The notes under the pieces were generated by a model, which was not told the DNA's origin, searched no databases, and saw only the letters and a list, made by a program, of their open reading frames with translations. 64,000 nt of DNA, from assembly GCA_964396265.1 (NCBI GenBank), contig CAYNEM010000005.1:81707-145706 (forward strand). The letters are read 5' to 3'. Both the position numbers and the translations under genes were made by a program. This DNA comes from EA-27 sp964396265 (lineage in GTDB: Archaea > Thermoplasmatota > Thermoplasmata > RBG-16-68-12 > EA-27). The number at the start of each line of letters is the position of its first letter. The stretch's first letter is position 1. Positions 25,752 through 34,376 of this stretch are shown one piece after another.

Positions 25752-25812
25752 CCTACCTCGGGCGCAACATGTCAGACGCATCTCTTTATGGGCGCCAGAT
25801 AATCGAAGTTCC

Positions 25813-26262
25813 GTGGACCGCACGAAGACCCGTGCCTTCCTCCTCGGGTGCGCCGTGGGCGCCGCGGCTGCGGGGGCTGGTGCGTATTTCCTGAGCTCCT
25901 CGATGATCGCCTCACCGCCAGATTGCCCTCTCGAGTTCGGTGTCTCCTCGCTAAACACGTCGTCCGGATGGTTCTACGCCGTCGAGTCTCAGAAGACCGA
26001 ACCCCGATCCCTGAACGAGTACAACGCGACCTTCTTCCTCCTCTCGCCCCCAGACCAGTACGGAAACCAGGAGGAACTTGTGAAACACTCGGGACCGCTG
26101 GAGGACTTGGTCGGGGCCACCGGCAACTTTTCGTTCGAGGACCGCGGCGCCCATCTCGGGAAGCTGGACAACGGTGGGGACTACTTCTGGGCGCGCGAAT
26201 GGAACAATGTCCGCGTGGAACGAGCCGGCCAGATCGTAGGCGGCACGCTCGGGTGCGGGTAG
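25813..26262 (+). CDS. Small exported or membrane-anchored protein, function unknown
   Basis: A 149-residue protein with an N-terminal hydrophobic helix (AFLLGCAVGAAAAGAGAYFL) followed by an exported, acidic domain with two cysteines (PPDCPLEFG and the C-terminal TLGCG) that could form a disulfide. GTG 25813 lies about 25 bases after the TATA-like TCTTTATGG (25783-25791), so the mRNA is probably leaderless. The gene ends two bases before the stop of the convergent FBP aldolase/phosphatase. No family recognised. Confidence 0.6.
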   Translation: MDRTKTRAFLLGCAVGAAAAGAGAYFLSSSMIASPPDCPLEFGVSSLNTSSGWFYAVESQKTEPRSLNEYNATFFLLSPPDQYGNQEELVKHSGPLEDLVGATGNFSFEDRGAHLGKLDNGGDYFWAREWNNVRVERAGQIVGGTLGCG

Positions 26263-26263
26263 G

Positions 26264-27379
26264 CTATCGCACGTCCTCCCACTTGCCCTTGTGCTTCTCC
26301 ATGAGCTCGGGCATCGTGGTGTACTCCATCTCGTCCATCGGGAGGCGGTGGGGCTCAAACGGGCCGTGGCGGCGCATGTAGTCCGCGAGCTCGGCTGCCT
26401 GCCTCCTCGCGGGCTCGAACGCGGGGTCGTCGAAGAGGTCCACGGGGCCGACGAGGGTCGCATTCGAAACCTGGAACCCCAGTCCGAAGCATCGCGGCGG
26501 GCCGTCGAAGCGCGACGTCCGGTTGTCCCTCGCCCCGACGACCATCAACGGGCCGTTGTGGGACCCGCGGTTCCAGCCGGAGACGAGGAACGGCCACGCC
26601 CACGCCTCGAGGACCTCGCCCATCCCCGGGAGCCCGTTCTGCGCGCGCACTATCCCGACGGGGTCGTCTTTCCCGACATACTTCCCCGCGATCTGAGACA
26701 GCTTGTCCGTCGAGATGCACGCGACGGCCTCGTCCTTCGGCACCTTGTTCGAACGTGCGTACACGCGCTTGATCACGAACCGCCCCTTCGAGCCGATGAA
26801 CATGAGGAGGTCGTACATCTCTTCGGGGCAGTTCAGGTAGATGCGGCGGTGCTCCTGAATGTCCCACACCTCGAACCGGAAGCCCATGTGCATCGCCGGA
26901 TCGATGACGAGGCCCGCGCTGCAGAACGGGTCTGCGAACATGCGGTACACGGGGAGGTTGAACGCGCCAGGCTCCGTCTTGTCCATCATGAAGATTGCGA
27001 CGGGCTCCGCTTGGCGCTCGACCATCTCGATCTCCGCGCTCCCGGGGCCGAGTCCTCTCACGTTGCCCGAGAACGCGTCCACGAGGAGGTCCTGCCCCGC
27101 GGCGTACAGCTTGAGCTCCTTCGCGACCTCGGTGCACTTCTGGAACGTGAGCCACGCGGTCTCGTGGACCTTCGGGTTGTCGACGCCCTTCCTGTGGGTC
27201 ATGATAAGCTCGAGGTCGTCGCCCGCGTTCGTGACGTAGAAGTCGTCGATGACGTCGAGGGAGACTGCCTCTTTGAGGGATGCCTTCGCCGTGTCGATGA
27301 GCCTCGGATGGACGACCTGATGCCCCGCGATGCTCCCGACGTCGGCCTTGATCACGGAAAGGGTTGTCTTGTCCGCCAT
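26264..27379 (-). CDS. fbp: Fructose-1,6-bisphosphate aldolase/phosphatase (class V FBPase)
   Basis: Bifunctional gluconeogenic enzyme of archaea and deep bacteria. It condenses triose phosphates to fructose 1,6-bisphosphate and hydrolyses this to fructose 6-phosphate in one active site. The 371 residues show the family signature at the N-terminus (TTLSVIKADVGSIAGHQ, with the metal-binding Asp and His), GDDLELIMTH, the Schiff-base region KGRFVIKRVYARSNK and the SGWNRGSHNGPLMVV segment. The start ATG 27379 is about 35 bases after a TATA-like GGTTTATG on the minus strand (27413-27420). The region to 27501 is a divergent promoter shared with the antiporter gene. It works with tpiA at 20 kb in an upward carbon flow. 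Confidence 0.96.
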   Translation of the reverse strand: MADKTTLSVIKADVGSIAGHQVVHPRLIDTAKASLKEAVSLDVIDDFYVTNAGDDLELIMTHRKGVDNPKVHETAWLTFQKCTEVAKELKLYAAGQDLLVDAFSGNVRGLGPGSAEIEMVERQAEPVAIFMMDKTEPGAFNLPVYRMFADPFCSAGLVIDPAMHMGFRFEVWDIQEHRRIYLNCPEEMYDLLMFIGSKGRFVIKRVYARSNKVPKDEAVACISTDKLSQIAGKYVGKDDPVGIVRAQNGLPGMGEVLEAWAWPFLVSGWNRGSHNGPLMVVGARDNRTSRFDGPPRCFGLGFQVSNATLVGPVDLFDDPAFEPARRQAAELADYMRRHGPFEPHRLPMDEMEYTTMPELMEKHKGKWEDVR

Positions 27380-27500
27380 TCGGTTTCCCCCGGTCGCCCA
27401 ACACGAGACGGCGACATAAACCTTCTCGCGCGCAGCTTGCTGGTCCTCGGGAGGCGCATACGCACGTATCGTTTATTGCTAGCGGAGCATTCCCGCCCCC

Positions 27501-28775
27501 GTGGCGGTGTCCGCGAGCGAGGTGTTCCTCCAGCTCACCGTGATCCTCCTCGTCGCGGTCGTGGCTCATTTCGTCATCAAGCGGTTTCGCCAGCCGACGA
27601 TCATCGGAGAGATCGGGATCGGCGTCGTCCTCGGCCCCACGCTCGCGGTTCCGCTGCTCAAGTCCGTGGGATTCCTACCGCAGGCTGCCACGGCGCTCTT
27701 CGACCCCCAGCTCATCACCCTGTTCGCGAGCCTTGGGGCGATTTTTCTCCTCTTCCTGATCGGTTTGGAGACGGACGTGAAGGCCATCTACCGGAGAATG
27801 AACGTGCTCGTCGCCGTCGGCGGGGTCGTCCTGCCGTGGCTCCTGGGCTTCCTGGTCGCGTATGCGATGATTCCCGAGGGCGGCCTCCTCACAGGCCGTT
27901 TCATCACCGCCACATTCGTCGGGGCCACGCTCGTCGCGACGAGCACGGCAATCGCCGCCGCGATTCTCCTGGAACTCGGGATGGTCCGGACGAAGGTCGC
28001 GACGACGATCATGGGCGCGGTCATCGTCGACGACATCCTGGGCCTTATGGTCCTCTCGATCTCGCTCGGGGCGGCGGAGGGCGCCGTGGACATCGTCCGA
28101 ATCGCATCCATCGTTGGCATTTCCGTCGCCTTCATCGGGGTGACAATCTACCTCGGAACGCGCCTCTTCGCGCGTTTCGTCGTATGGCTACACCGCAAGG
28201 CCCTCAAGTCGGGCCTCAAGAACGCGGGATTCATGGTCGCGATGGCCATCGCCTTCTCCTTCGCCTTCCTCGCGGAGGCGATCGGACTCTCCGCGGTCAT
28301 CGGGGCCTTCCTCGCGGGGGCGATGTTCAGCGGCACGGCCCTCCGACACGACTTCCTCGAGGGGATTCAGTACCTGGGGGCGATCTTCACCCCCGTCTTC
28401 TTCCTCTCCCTGGGTCTGCTCGTGAACGTGTGGACCCTGAACCCGGACCTCCTCCTCTTCGGCGGAGTCCTCTTGGCGGTCGCGTTCGTCTCGAAGCTGG
28501 CGGGATGCGGTCTGATGGCCCGAGCGTCGAGGATGTCCGGACGCGAAAGCCTCGCGGTCGGGTATGGCATGATTCCGCGGGGAGAGGTCGGCCTCATCAT
28601 CGCCGTCGTTGCGCAACAGCAGGGCATCATCGGACCGGACCTCTTCGCGATCATCGTCATCGTCATGATCGTCGTCACCGTCCTGCCGGCGCCTCTCATC
28701 CGGAGATCGTTCCTAAGAATCCGCGAAAAGGCGGCTCCCTCGACCGAAGAGCCGGCGGGCAGCGGGGCGACGTAG
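27501..28775 (+). CDS. Cation/proton antiporter of the CPA2 (KefB/NapA) type
   Basis: A 424-residue membrane protein with about 12-13 helices and no regulatory C-terminal domain. The N-terminal FRQPTIIGEIGIGVVLGPTL and GAIFLLFLIGLETDVKAIYR segments are typical of CPA2 monovalent cation/H+ exchangers. The paired acidic site is in IMGAVIVDDILGLMVLSISL, and SAVIGAFLAGAMFSGT and GMIPRGEVGLIIAVVA follow as in this family. It should exchange Na+ or K+ for H+ across the cell membrane. GTG 27501 lies about 28 bases after the TATA-like CGTTTATTG (27467-27475), leaderless. It ends one base before the stop of the convergent phosphoesterase gene. Confidence 0.9.
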   Translation: MAVSASEVFLQLTVILLVAVVAHFVIKRFRQPTIIGEIGIGVVLGPTLAVPLLKSVGFLPQAATALFDPQLITLFASLGAIFLLFLIGLETDVKAIYRRMNVLVAVGGVVLPWLLGFLVAYAMIPEGGLLTGRFITATFVGATLVATSTAIAAAILLELGMVRTKVATTIMGAVIVDDILGLMVLSISLGAAEGAVDIVRIASIVGISVAFIGVTIYLGTRLFARFVVWLHRKALKSGLKNAGFMVAMAIAFSFAFLAEAIGLSAVIGAFLAGAMFSGTALRHDFLEGIQYLGAIFTPVFFLSLGLLVNVWTLNPDLLLFGGVLLAVAFVSKLAGCGLMARASRMSGRESLAVGYGMIPRGEVGLIIAVVAQQQGIIGPDLFAIIVIVMIVVTVLPAPLIRRSFLRIREKAAPSTEEPAGSGAT

Positions 28776-28776
28776 G

Positions 28777-29493
28777 CTACCCCTGGACCCGCGCGAGATC
28801 CCGGACGCACCCGAACTCTAGCAGGCCCAGCGCGTCGTCGATGGCGTAGATCCGGGCGTCCGACAGGTCCCGGTCCGCGAGGAGGGGGGACATCTTCGGC
28901 CGCTCCGTCACGTCGACTCCGAGCGCAAGGGGGGAGAAGGCCGGGAGGATGATGACGTCCGGCTGGACGACGAAGGCGGGAAGGGAGAACACCGCACCGA
29001 GGCCATCGCGCAGCTTGACGGCGGGATGTTCGTGGCCGAGGACGAGGGGGCCCGAGACGCCTGGATCGTCGTGTCCGTGTACGAACGTGAAACCGCCGCA
29101 CGCGTACTGCCGTTTGAGGTCAAGGCCCTTTGGCGAAAGGATCTGCATCAGGTAGTTGTCATGGTTCCCGCGCACAAGGACGGGGACCGTTCGCTCGAGG
29201 AGAAAGTCGAGCATGTCTCGGACGTCTTTCCATTCCTCCTCAAGGTTCCGCGAGAACTCGTGTTTGAAGTCCCCGTCGACGACAACGGTCTCAGGCTCAT
29301 ACCGATCGAGCAGCCGGGTCAGCCGTTCGAGCATCACGCCCTTCTGGCGGCGGGGAATCGCGACGCCCGCTTCCTGCATGGCGCCCTCATACCCCAGGTG
29401 GAGGTCGCTGATCGCGAGCGTGCGGTCGTTCGGGAGCCACAGGGCGTACTCCCTCGTGACGTGGACCCCAGGAAGGACCTCCTTCTCATCCAC
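28777..29493 (-). CDS. Metallophosphoesterase (archaeal PF1019-like)
   Basis: A 238-residue calcineurin-like phosphoesterase. All five metal-site motifs are present: LAISDLHLGYE, VVVDGDFKHEFS, VLVRGNHDNYL, FVHGHDDPG and LVLGHEHPAV. The GYEGAMQEAGVAIPRRQ segment after the first motif is typical of an archaeal subgroup that acts on phosphodiester bonds, with no well-defined substrate. Its ATG at 29493 lies eight bases inside the 3' end of the PP2C gene, so the two are translated together from one mRNA. This pairing of a protein phosphatase with a phosphodiesterase is worth noting. Confidence 0.88.
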   Translation of the reverse strand: MDEKEVLPGVHVTREYALWLPNDRTLAISDLHLGYEGAMQEAGVAIPRRQKGVMLERLTRLLDRYEPETVVVDGDFKHEFSRNLEEEWKDVRDMLDFLLERTVPVLVRGNHDNYLMQILSPKGLDLKRQYACGGFTFVHGHDDPGVSGPLVLGHEHPAVKLRDGLGAVFSLPAFVVQPDVIILPAFSPLALGVDVTERPKMSPLLADRDLSDARIYAIDDALGLLEFGCVRDLARVQG

Positions 29494-30289
29494 GGGGCCT
29501 TCGATGCCGCATCGCCGCCAAAAAGGTTCGCGCCAATCCTTTGCCCTGAAGCCGAGGCTCCGATGACAGCCGAACGACGACCACGCTCACGTTGTCGCTG
29601 CCGACCGCCAACGCTTCCTCGAGGACCCGGTCCGCCACCCCTTTGGCGGTGGTTTCGGAATCAACGATTGCCGCCACGTCGTCCGCCGCCAAGGGATCCC
29701 ACACGCCGTCGGACCCAAGGACGAGCCAATGGTCCCCTGGCCCGATCGCGCGGGATGCGATGGATGGCTCCGAGATCTGGCCGATCTCCTTGAAGGAGGC
29801 ATCCCCGAACGCACGCGTCGTCATCACCCCTTTCCCGTTCGGGAGGCTCATGTACGGCCCCCGGATCCGCGCACCCGCGGCGACGACGCGCTTGTACTCC
29901 TCGCGGTCCTCCAGGCGGTGGTCTCGCGTGAGGAACTCGTGCCCCGACTGCGACACGAGGAGAGCCTGGCTATCCCCAACGTTCGCGACCGTCAACGTCG
30001 CGCCGTGCAGCACGGAAACCACCGCCACAGCCCCCGCCTCCTCGCGGGCGACCTCAGCGTCGAAGGTCGAGAAGGCGGACTTCATGGCGTCGACCGCCGG
30101 CTCGCGCTCCCAACATGCCTCGAGGATCGCGTGGAAACGCTCCGAGGCGAGGCGAGACACCTTGTCGCCTCCGTGACCGTCGAACACTGCAGCGTAGAGA
30201 TCGACGCCGCCAAACGGCTGCACGACCACCACGAAGTCCTCCATGTGATCCCTCTTGCCCTGCGCCGTCTGCGTGGCGACCTCGTGCAC
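29486..30289 (-). CDS. PP2C-family serine/threonine protein phosphatase
   Basis: A 267-residue metal-dependent protein phosphatase. Motifs in order: GKRDHMEDFVVV, AAVFDGHGGDKVS, LTVANVGDSQALLVS, FLTRDHRLEDREE, GVMTTRAFGDASFK, LVLGSDGVWDPL and GSDNVSVVVVRL, which include the Asp residues that bind the two metals. The protein is soluble and lacks extra domains. GTG 30289 is selected: the TATA-like CCTTAAGG (30311-30318) lies 22-29 bases upstream, and starting at 30370 would overlap the divergent peptidase gene. It overlaps the metallophosphoesterase gene downstream by eight bases. No protein kinase gene is in the window. Confidence 0.92.
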   Translation of the reverse strand: MHEVATQTAQGKRDHMEDFVVVVQPFGGVDLYAAVFDGHGGDKVSRLASERFHAILEACWEREPAVDAMKSAFSTFDAEVAREEAGAVAVVSVLHGATLTVANVGDSQALLVSQSGHEFLTRDHRLEDREEYKRVVAAGARIRGPYMSLPNGKGVMTTRAFGDASFKEIGQISEPSIASRAIGPGDHWLVLGSDGVWDPLAADDVAAIVDSETTAKGVADRVLEEALAVGSDNVSVVVVRLSSEPRLQGKGLARTFLAAMRHRRPRG

Positions 30290-30310
30290 CTCGGGGAATT
30301 CGCCCCTCCC

Positions 30311-30341
30311 CTTAAGGCCCCACCGCCGGGAAGCTTTTGAA
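30311..30341. promoter_or_regulatory. Divergent TATA boxes for PP2C and M20 peptidase genes
   Basis: CCTTAAGG at 30311-30318 is spaced for a leaderless minus-strand start at GTG 30289. GCTTTTGAAC at 30332-30341 is spaced for the plus-strand ATG at 30364. These two boxes decide both starts against longer open frames. Confidence 0.6.
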
Positions 30342-30363
30342 CCCGCCCCGCGATACAGGCCCC

Positions 30364-31728
30364 ATGGCAACGGGGGAGCTGGAGAAGGTCTTCGCGTACG
30401 TGGACAAGCGGTTCGACGACTTCGTCGCGGACCTCACGGAATACGCGCGCGTCGCCACGATCTCCGCGCAGAACAAGGCGTTCGAGGAGGGCGCGGCGGC
30501 CACGGTCCGCCTCCTGGGGCGGCACGGCGTCGCCGCGCGGCGGTTGCCGGTCCCTGGCGGGCCCGACCTCGTGGTGGGCAACGTCGTCGAAGACCCCGGC
30601 CAGCCCACGCTCGCCCTGTACAACCACTACGACGTGCAGCCCGTCGACCCGCTCGACGAGTGGAAGTCCGACCCGTTCCGGCCCGAGGTGCGGGAGGGCG
30701 TGCTGTACGGTAGGGGCGTCGCGGACACGAAGGGGAACACGGCGTCCCAAGGTCTCGCGCTGGCGGCGATCCGGGAAACGGTCGGAACGCTGCCGGTGAA
30801 CCTCCGGTTCGTCGTGGAGGGGGAGGAGGAGATGGGGAGTCCCCACCTGCTCCCATTCGCGGACGCGCACCCCGAGGTGTTCCGCGCGGACGGAGCGACG
30901 ATCGAGGGCTGCGACCACGACGAACGTGGGACCCCGCTGTTCTCGATGGGTTCGAAGGGCATTCTGAGCGTCGAGCTCACGGTCCGGACGGCCGCGGTGG
31001 ACCAGCACTCTTCACTCGCGACGGTGATCCCCAACGCGGCTTGGCGGCTGATCCACGCGCTGAACGCGCTGCGGGACGCGGAGGGGCGCGTCCTGATCAA
31101 GGGGTTCTACGATGGGGCCCAGAAGCCGACGAAGGAGGAGCGCGCCTATCTGGCGAAGAACACCTGGGACCCGAGGGACTGGGAGGCGACCTACGGGACG
31201 AAGCTCCTTGTGAAGGGCTCGCGGTCCGAGCGCCTCATGGAGCACGTGTACCGCTCGACGTGCACGATCGACGGCATATGGTCCGGCTACACGGGGGAGG
31301 GTCACAAGACCGTGAACCCCGCGGTCGCCCACGCGAAGGTGGACTTCCGCCTCATCCCCGGGCAACGCCCCGAACCGGTGTATCGCAAGCTGACGGCACA
31401 CCTCCGCGCGAAAGGATTCCGCGACGTGGAGGTCGAGAAGCACTCCGTCTTCGAGCCGGGAGCGACCTCCGTCACCTCCGGTCTCTCACGGGCGATCATC
31501 GCCGCCACAAAGGACGTCTATGGACGGCCGCCGAACATCCTTCCGTGGATGTCAGGCTCGTCGACGACGTGGTACTTCACACGCGTCGGCACGCCCGCGG
31601 TCGGCGGCCCTGGCGTCGGGTGGACCGGGGAACGGATCCACGCGCCGAACGAGAACATCCGGTTGGCGGACGCGCGCAACGCGATCAAGGCGACCGCCGC
31701 GATGATCCTGCGGTTCCGGCGAGGGTAG
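30364..31728 (+). CDS. M20-family metallopeptidase (dipeptidase / ArgE-DapE type)
   Basis: A 454-residue zinc-dependent exo- or dipeptidase, related to carnosinase-like M20 enzymes. Zinc ligands and catalytic residues are visible: LYNHYDVQPVDPL (His and the following Asp), RGVADTKGNTASQ (bridging Asp), VVEGEEEMGSPHL (catalytic Glu pair), and the C-terminal His in ERIHAPNENIRL. A dimerisation domain lies between residues about 190 and 310. ATG 30364 matches a leaderless start behind GCTTTTGAAC. It probably breaks down imported dipeptides in the cytoplasm, in line with the peptide-binding proteins and secreted protease encoded later in the window. Confidence 0.92.
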   Translation: MATGELEKVFAYVDKRFDDFVADLTEYARVATISAQNKAFEEGAAATVRLLGRHGVAARRLPVPGGPDLVVGNVVEDPGQPTLALYNHYDVQPVDPLDEWKSDPFRPEVREGVLYGRGVADTKGNTASQGLALAAIRETVGTLPVNLRFVVEGEEEMGSPHLLPFADAHPEVFRADGATIEGCDHDERGTPLFSMGSKGILSVELTVRTAAVDQHSSLATVIPNAAWRLIHALNALRDAEGRVLIKGFYDGAQKPTKEERAYLAKNTWDPRDWEATYGTKLLVKGSRSERLMEHVYRSTCTIDGIWSGYTGEGHKTVNPAVAHAKVDFRLIPGQRPEPVYRKLTAHLRAKGFRDVEVEKHSVFEPGATSVTSGLSRAIIAATKDVYGRPPNILPWMSGSSTTWYFTRVGTPAVGGPGVGWTGERIHAPNENIRLADARNAIKATAAMILRFRRG

Positions 31729-31836
31729 GCCAAGAGGAATGGCGGGCCGCCGACGGCGAGCGGACGGTGTCGCCCGCGTAGTGCCTCCGAGCACCGTTAA
31801 GTAGCCGCTTCCCATCTCATCTCGCGAGGTTCTCCC

Positions 31837-32100
31837 GTGCGATGGGGTCCGGTCCGCAGCTTGGCAATCGGCGGCATCCTCTTCGGGGTCCTCGTCCTTG
31901 TCGTCGGGATCCTCTTCCTCTTGGTCAACCAGGAGGTCATCAACATCGTGTTCGACTTCTGGACCGTCTGCTCCCTCGGTCTCATCCTGCTCGGGGCGGT
32001 CATCATCGGGGGCACGCTGTGGGGTCTTCGCATGGCCCGCGGCGGGTGGCGGAAGTGGATCAAGGATTGGGAAGGCGACGACCGGGACCGTCAGGCTTGA
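31837..32100 (+). CDS. Small two-helix membrane protein
   Basis: An 87-residue protein with two hydrophobic helices (LAIGGILFGVLVLVVGILFL and WTVCSLGLILLGAVIIGGTL) and a charged C-terminus (WRKWIKDWEGDDRDRQA). The start is GTG 31837, which has a GAGG nine to twelve bases upstream; a TATA-like CGTTAAGTAG is at 31795-31804. No family recognised. Confidence 0.6.
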   Translation: MRWGPVRSLAIGGILFGVLVLVVGILFLLVNQEVINIVFDFWTVCSLGLILLGAVIIGGTLWGLRMARGGWRKWIKDWEGDDRDRQA

Positions 32101-32221
32101 GGTCGCCTCAGCGGGCGAGTGCCCTGGTTCGTTCTTGGGGGCGATCGGACCGGCTCGGCACGCTCCGGGTGGTCCGTCGGAGGGTTCATGTGCAGTGCGC
32201 AATTGCCGGGATGAGGTCCGG

Positions 32222-32515
32222 ATGCAATTCGTCGTGACCCAGATGCACGCGCCGCGCGACTGCCCGAGCGACGAGCCCGAGGTCCTGAAGGCGCTTGGTC
32301 ACGACTTCTCCGACGCGCAGGCAAAGAAGAAAGGCGTGAAGCTCTTGGGCGCCTACATCGCGCCGCTCGAGCACACGTTCTTCTTCATCCTGGAAGCGGA
32401 CAGCCTCGCCAAGGTGACGGACTTCCTCCGGCCCGCTGCCAAGCTCGGGACCGCGAAGGTCACGCCGGTCGACGAGTTCCAGAGGGTCGTCCGTCAGCTG
32501 TCGCAAGGGCGATGA
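32222..32515 (+). CDS. DUF3303-like small ferredoxin-fold protein
   Basis: A 97-residue soluble protein (MQFVVTQMHAPRDCPSDEPE). The pattern of an N-terminal strand, a middle KGVKLLGAYIAPLEHTFFFI and a closing TAKVTPVDEF resembles DUF3303, a family of small alpha/beta proteins with a ferredoxin-like fold and unknown role. ATG 32222 is chosen; the open frame upstream to 31898 overlaps the preceding membrane gene and has no similarity. It ends 43 bases before the oppositely oriented tRNA-Ala gene. Confidence 0.6.
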   Translation: MQFVVTQMHAPRDCPSDEPEVLKALGHDFSDAQAKKKGVKLLGAYIAPLEHTFFFILEADSLAKVTDFLRPAAKLGTAKVTPVDEFQRVVRQLSQGR

Positions 32516-32558
32516 GGCGGACGAGACCTGACCTGGATTGACGCTCCGTGCGACCGGA

Positions 32559-32630
32559 TGGACCGGCTGGGATTTGAACCCAGGACTTCCTGCTTGCAAA
32601 GCAGGCGATCTTCCGCTGATCTACCGGCCC
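32559..32630 (-). tRNA. tRNA-Ala (TGC)
   Basis: A 72-base cloverleaf on the minus strand. The acceptor stem GGGCCGG pairs with CCGGTCC (one G-U), the anticodon stem CCTGC/GCAGG encloses TTTGCAA with anticodon TGC, and the T arm is CTGGG-TTCAAAT-CCCAG. The discriminator base is A. No CCA is encoded and there is no intron. A TATA-like GGTTTTTGG (32650-32658) lies upstream. It sits directly downstream of the S10 gene, a common archaeal arrangement. Confidence 0.95.
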
Positions 32631-32670
32631 GCCCCTCCGAAGAGAGACGCCGCCAAAAACCTTACCGAGC

Positions 32671-32982
32671 CTAACTGCGCAGCACGATCTCGATGTTCAC
32701 GCCGTCCGGGACCCGGATCCGCATGAGCTGTCGGAGCGCGCGCTCGTCCGCATCGAGGTCGATGAGGCGCTTGTGTATCCGCATCTCCCAGCGGTCCCAC
32801 GTCTCCGAGCCCTCCCCATCCGGACTCTTCCGCACGGGGACGACGAGGCGTTTCGTCGGGAGGGCGATCGGACCGCCCATCGCCACGCCCGTGCGCTCGC
32901 TGATCAACTTGATCTGTTGGCAGACGTTATCGACCTTCTTCGGGTCGGTCCCGGAGAGCGAGATGCGCGCCTTCTGCGGCAT
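32671..32982 (-). CDS. rps10: 30S ribosomal protein S10 (uS10)
   Basis: Small-subunit ribosomal protein of 103 residues, the usual archaeal length. It begins MPQKARISLSGTDPKKVDNV and has the long loop PIALPTKRLVVPVRKSPDG with the conserved TWDRWEMRIHKRLID. No TATA box is obvious in the 37 bases between the EF-1A stop and this gene, so it is most likely transcribed from the EF-1A promoter. Confidence 0.97.
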   Translation of the reverse strand: MPQKARISLSGTDPKKVDNVCQQIKLISERTGVAMGGPIALPTKRLVVPVRKSPDGEGSETWDRWEMRIHKRLIDLDADERALRQLMRIRVPDGVNIEIVLRS

Positions 32983-33019
32983 CTAGACACCAGACTGGCT
33001 GAGAAGGGGCTGGAAGCGC

Positions 33020-34291
33020 TCATTGCTTCTCGACATCGATCACCTGGCCCGCGGCGACCGTCTGCCCCATGTCGCGGACGGCGAAGCGACCCATCTGCGG
33101 GAACTGCTTGAACGGCTCGATGACCATCGGCTTCGTGGGTCGGATCTTGACCTCGGCGGTGTCTCCGGTCTTCAGGAACTCGGGCTTCTCCTCCTTCGTT
33201 TCGCCCGTCCTGGGGTCGAGCTTCTTCAGGAGCTCCTCGAACGTGCACGCGACCTGCGCGGTATGCGCGTGGAACACGGGCGTGTATCCCGGGGTGATCA
33301 CGGACGGGTGGTTGAGCACGACGATGCGGGCGATGAACGACTTTGCCACGGTCGGTGGCGCCTCGGCGGGGCCTGCGACGTCCCCGCGCCGGATGTCGTT
33401 CCGGTCGACCCCGCGCACGTTGAAGCCTACGTTGTCTCCCGGTTCTGCAACGGGAATCATCTCGTGGTGCATCTCGATCGATTTGACCTCGCCGATCTTG
33501 TCCGAGGGCTGGAACGAGATCTTCATCCCGGGCTTCATGACCCCGGTCTCGACGCGCCCCACGGGCACCGTGCCGATGCCGGTGATCGTGTAGACGTCCT
33601 GCACGGGGAGCCGAAGCGGCTTGTCCGTCGGCTTCGCGGGCTGCTTCAGCGTGTTCAGCGCGTCGACAATCGTGGGGCCCTTGTACCAAGCGAGGTTCGG
33701 CGACGCCTTCGTGATGTTGTCGCCCTTGTAGGAGCTGATCGGGACGAAGAGGATCTGGTCCACCTTGTATCCTACCGCTTTCAACAGGGGCGTGACCTCG
33801 GTCCTGATCTCGTTGTAGCGCGCCTCGTTGTACGCGGGCTTCGTCGCGTCCATCTTGTTCACCGCGACGATGAGCTGCTGCACGCCGAGCGTGGACGCGA
33901 GAAAGATGTGCTCCTTCGTCTGCGCCTGCACGCCTTCCGCCGCGGACACGACGAGCGTGGCGGCATCGGCCTGAGAGGTGCCCGTGATCATGTTCTTCAC
34001 GAAATCCCGGTGGCCCGGGGCGTCGATGATGGTGAAGTAGATCTTGTCGGTCTCGAACTTCTGGTGCGCAACGTCGATTGTGAGTCCCCGCTCCCGCTCT
34101 TCCTTGACGCGGTCCATGATCCACGCGAACTCGAACGTGGCCTTGCCCTTCTGCTCCGCCTCCTTCTTGAACCCCTCGAGGACATGGGCGTCCACGTGCC
34201 CCGTGTCGAAGAGAATCCGGCCGACCGTCGTCGATTTCCCGTGGTCAACGTGGCCGATGAACACGATGTTCAGGTGCGGTTTCGTTGCCAT
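33020..34291 (-). CDS. tuf: Translation elongation factor 1A (aEF-1 alpha)
   Basis: GTPase that brings aminoacyl-tRNA to the ribosome. At 423 residues it is full length. The G1 loop GHVDHGKSTT, switch I region ERERGLTIDVAHQKF, G3 DAPGHRDF, G4 NKMDAT and the domain 2 and 3 landmarks (VGRVETGVMKPGM, FNVRGVDRNDIRRGDV) are all present. A strong promoter of its own (GAAAGG followed by GATATATAG, minus strand, 34325-34339) precedes ATG 34291, and GGTGG lies just ahead of the start. Follows the EF-2 gene by 85 bases. Confidence 0.98.
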   Translation of the reverse strand: MATKPHLNIVFIGHVDHGKSTTVGRILFDTGHVDAHVLEGFKKEAEQKGKATFEFAWIMDRVKEERERGLTIDVAHQKFETDKIYFTIIDAPGHRDFVKNMITGTSQADAATLVVSAAEGVQAQTKEHIFLASTLGVQQLIVAVNKMDATKPAYNEARYNEIRTEVTPLLKAVGYKVDQILFVPISSYKGDNITKASPNLAWYKGPTIVDALNTLKQPAKPTDKPLRLPVQDVYTITGIGTVPVGRVETGVMKPGMKISFQPSDKIGEVKSIEMHHEMIPVAEPGDNVGFNVRGVDRNDIRRGDVAGPAEAPPTVAKSFIARIVVLNHPSVITPGYTPVFHAHTAQVACTFEELLKKLDPRTGETKEEKPEFLKTGDTAEVKIRPTKPMVIEPFKQFPQMGRFAVRDMGQTVAAGQVIDVEKQ

Positions 34292-34324
34292 CTTTCCACC
34301 GTAGCCAGCCCTTAGAGCCTATCC

Positions 34325-34339
34325 CTATATATCCCTTTC
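34325..34339 (-). promoter_or_regulatory. BRE and TATA box of the EF-1A gene
   Basis: Read on the minus strand, AAAGG (purine-rich BRE) runs straight into GATATATAG. A start near 34302 would give a leader of about ten bases before ATG 34291. Confidence 0.7.
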
Positions 34340-34376
34340 TTACCCTGAGCGACCCGGACCGCCATCCTTACGATTT

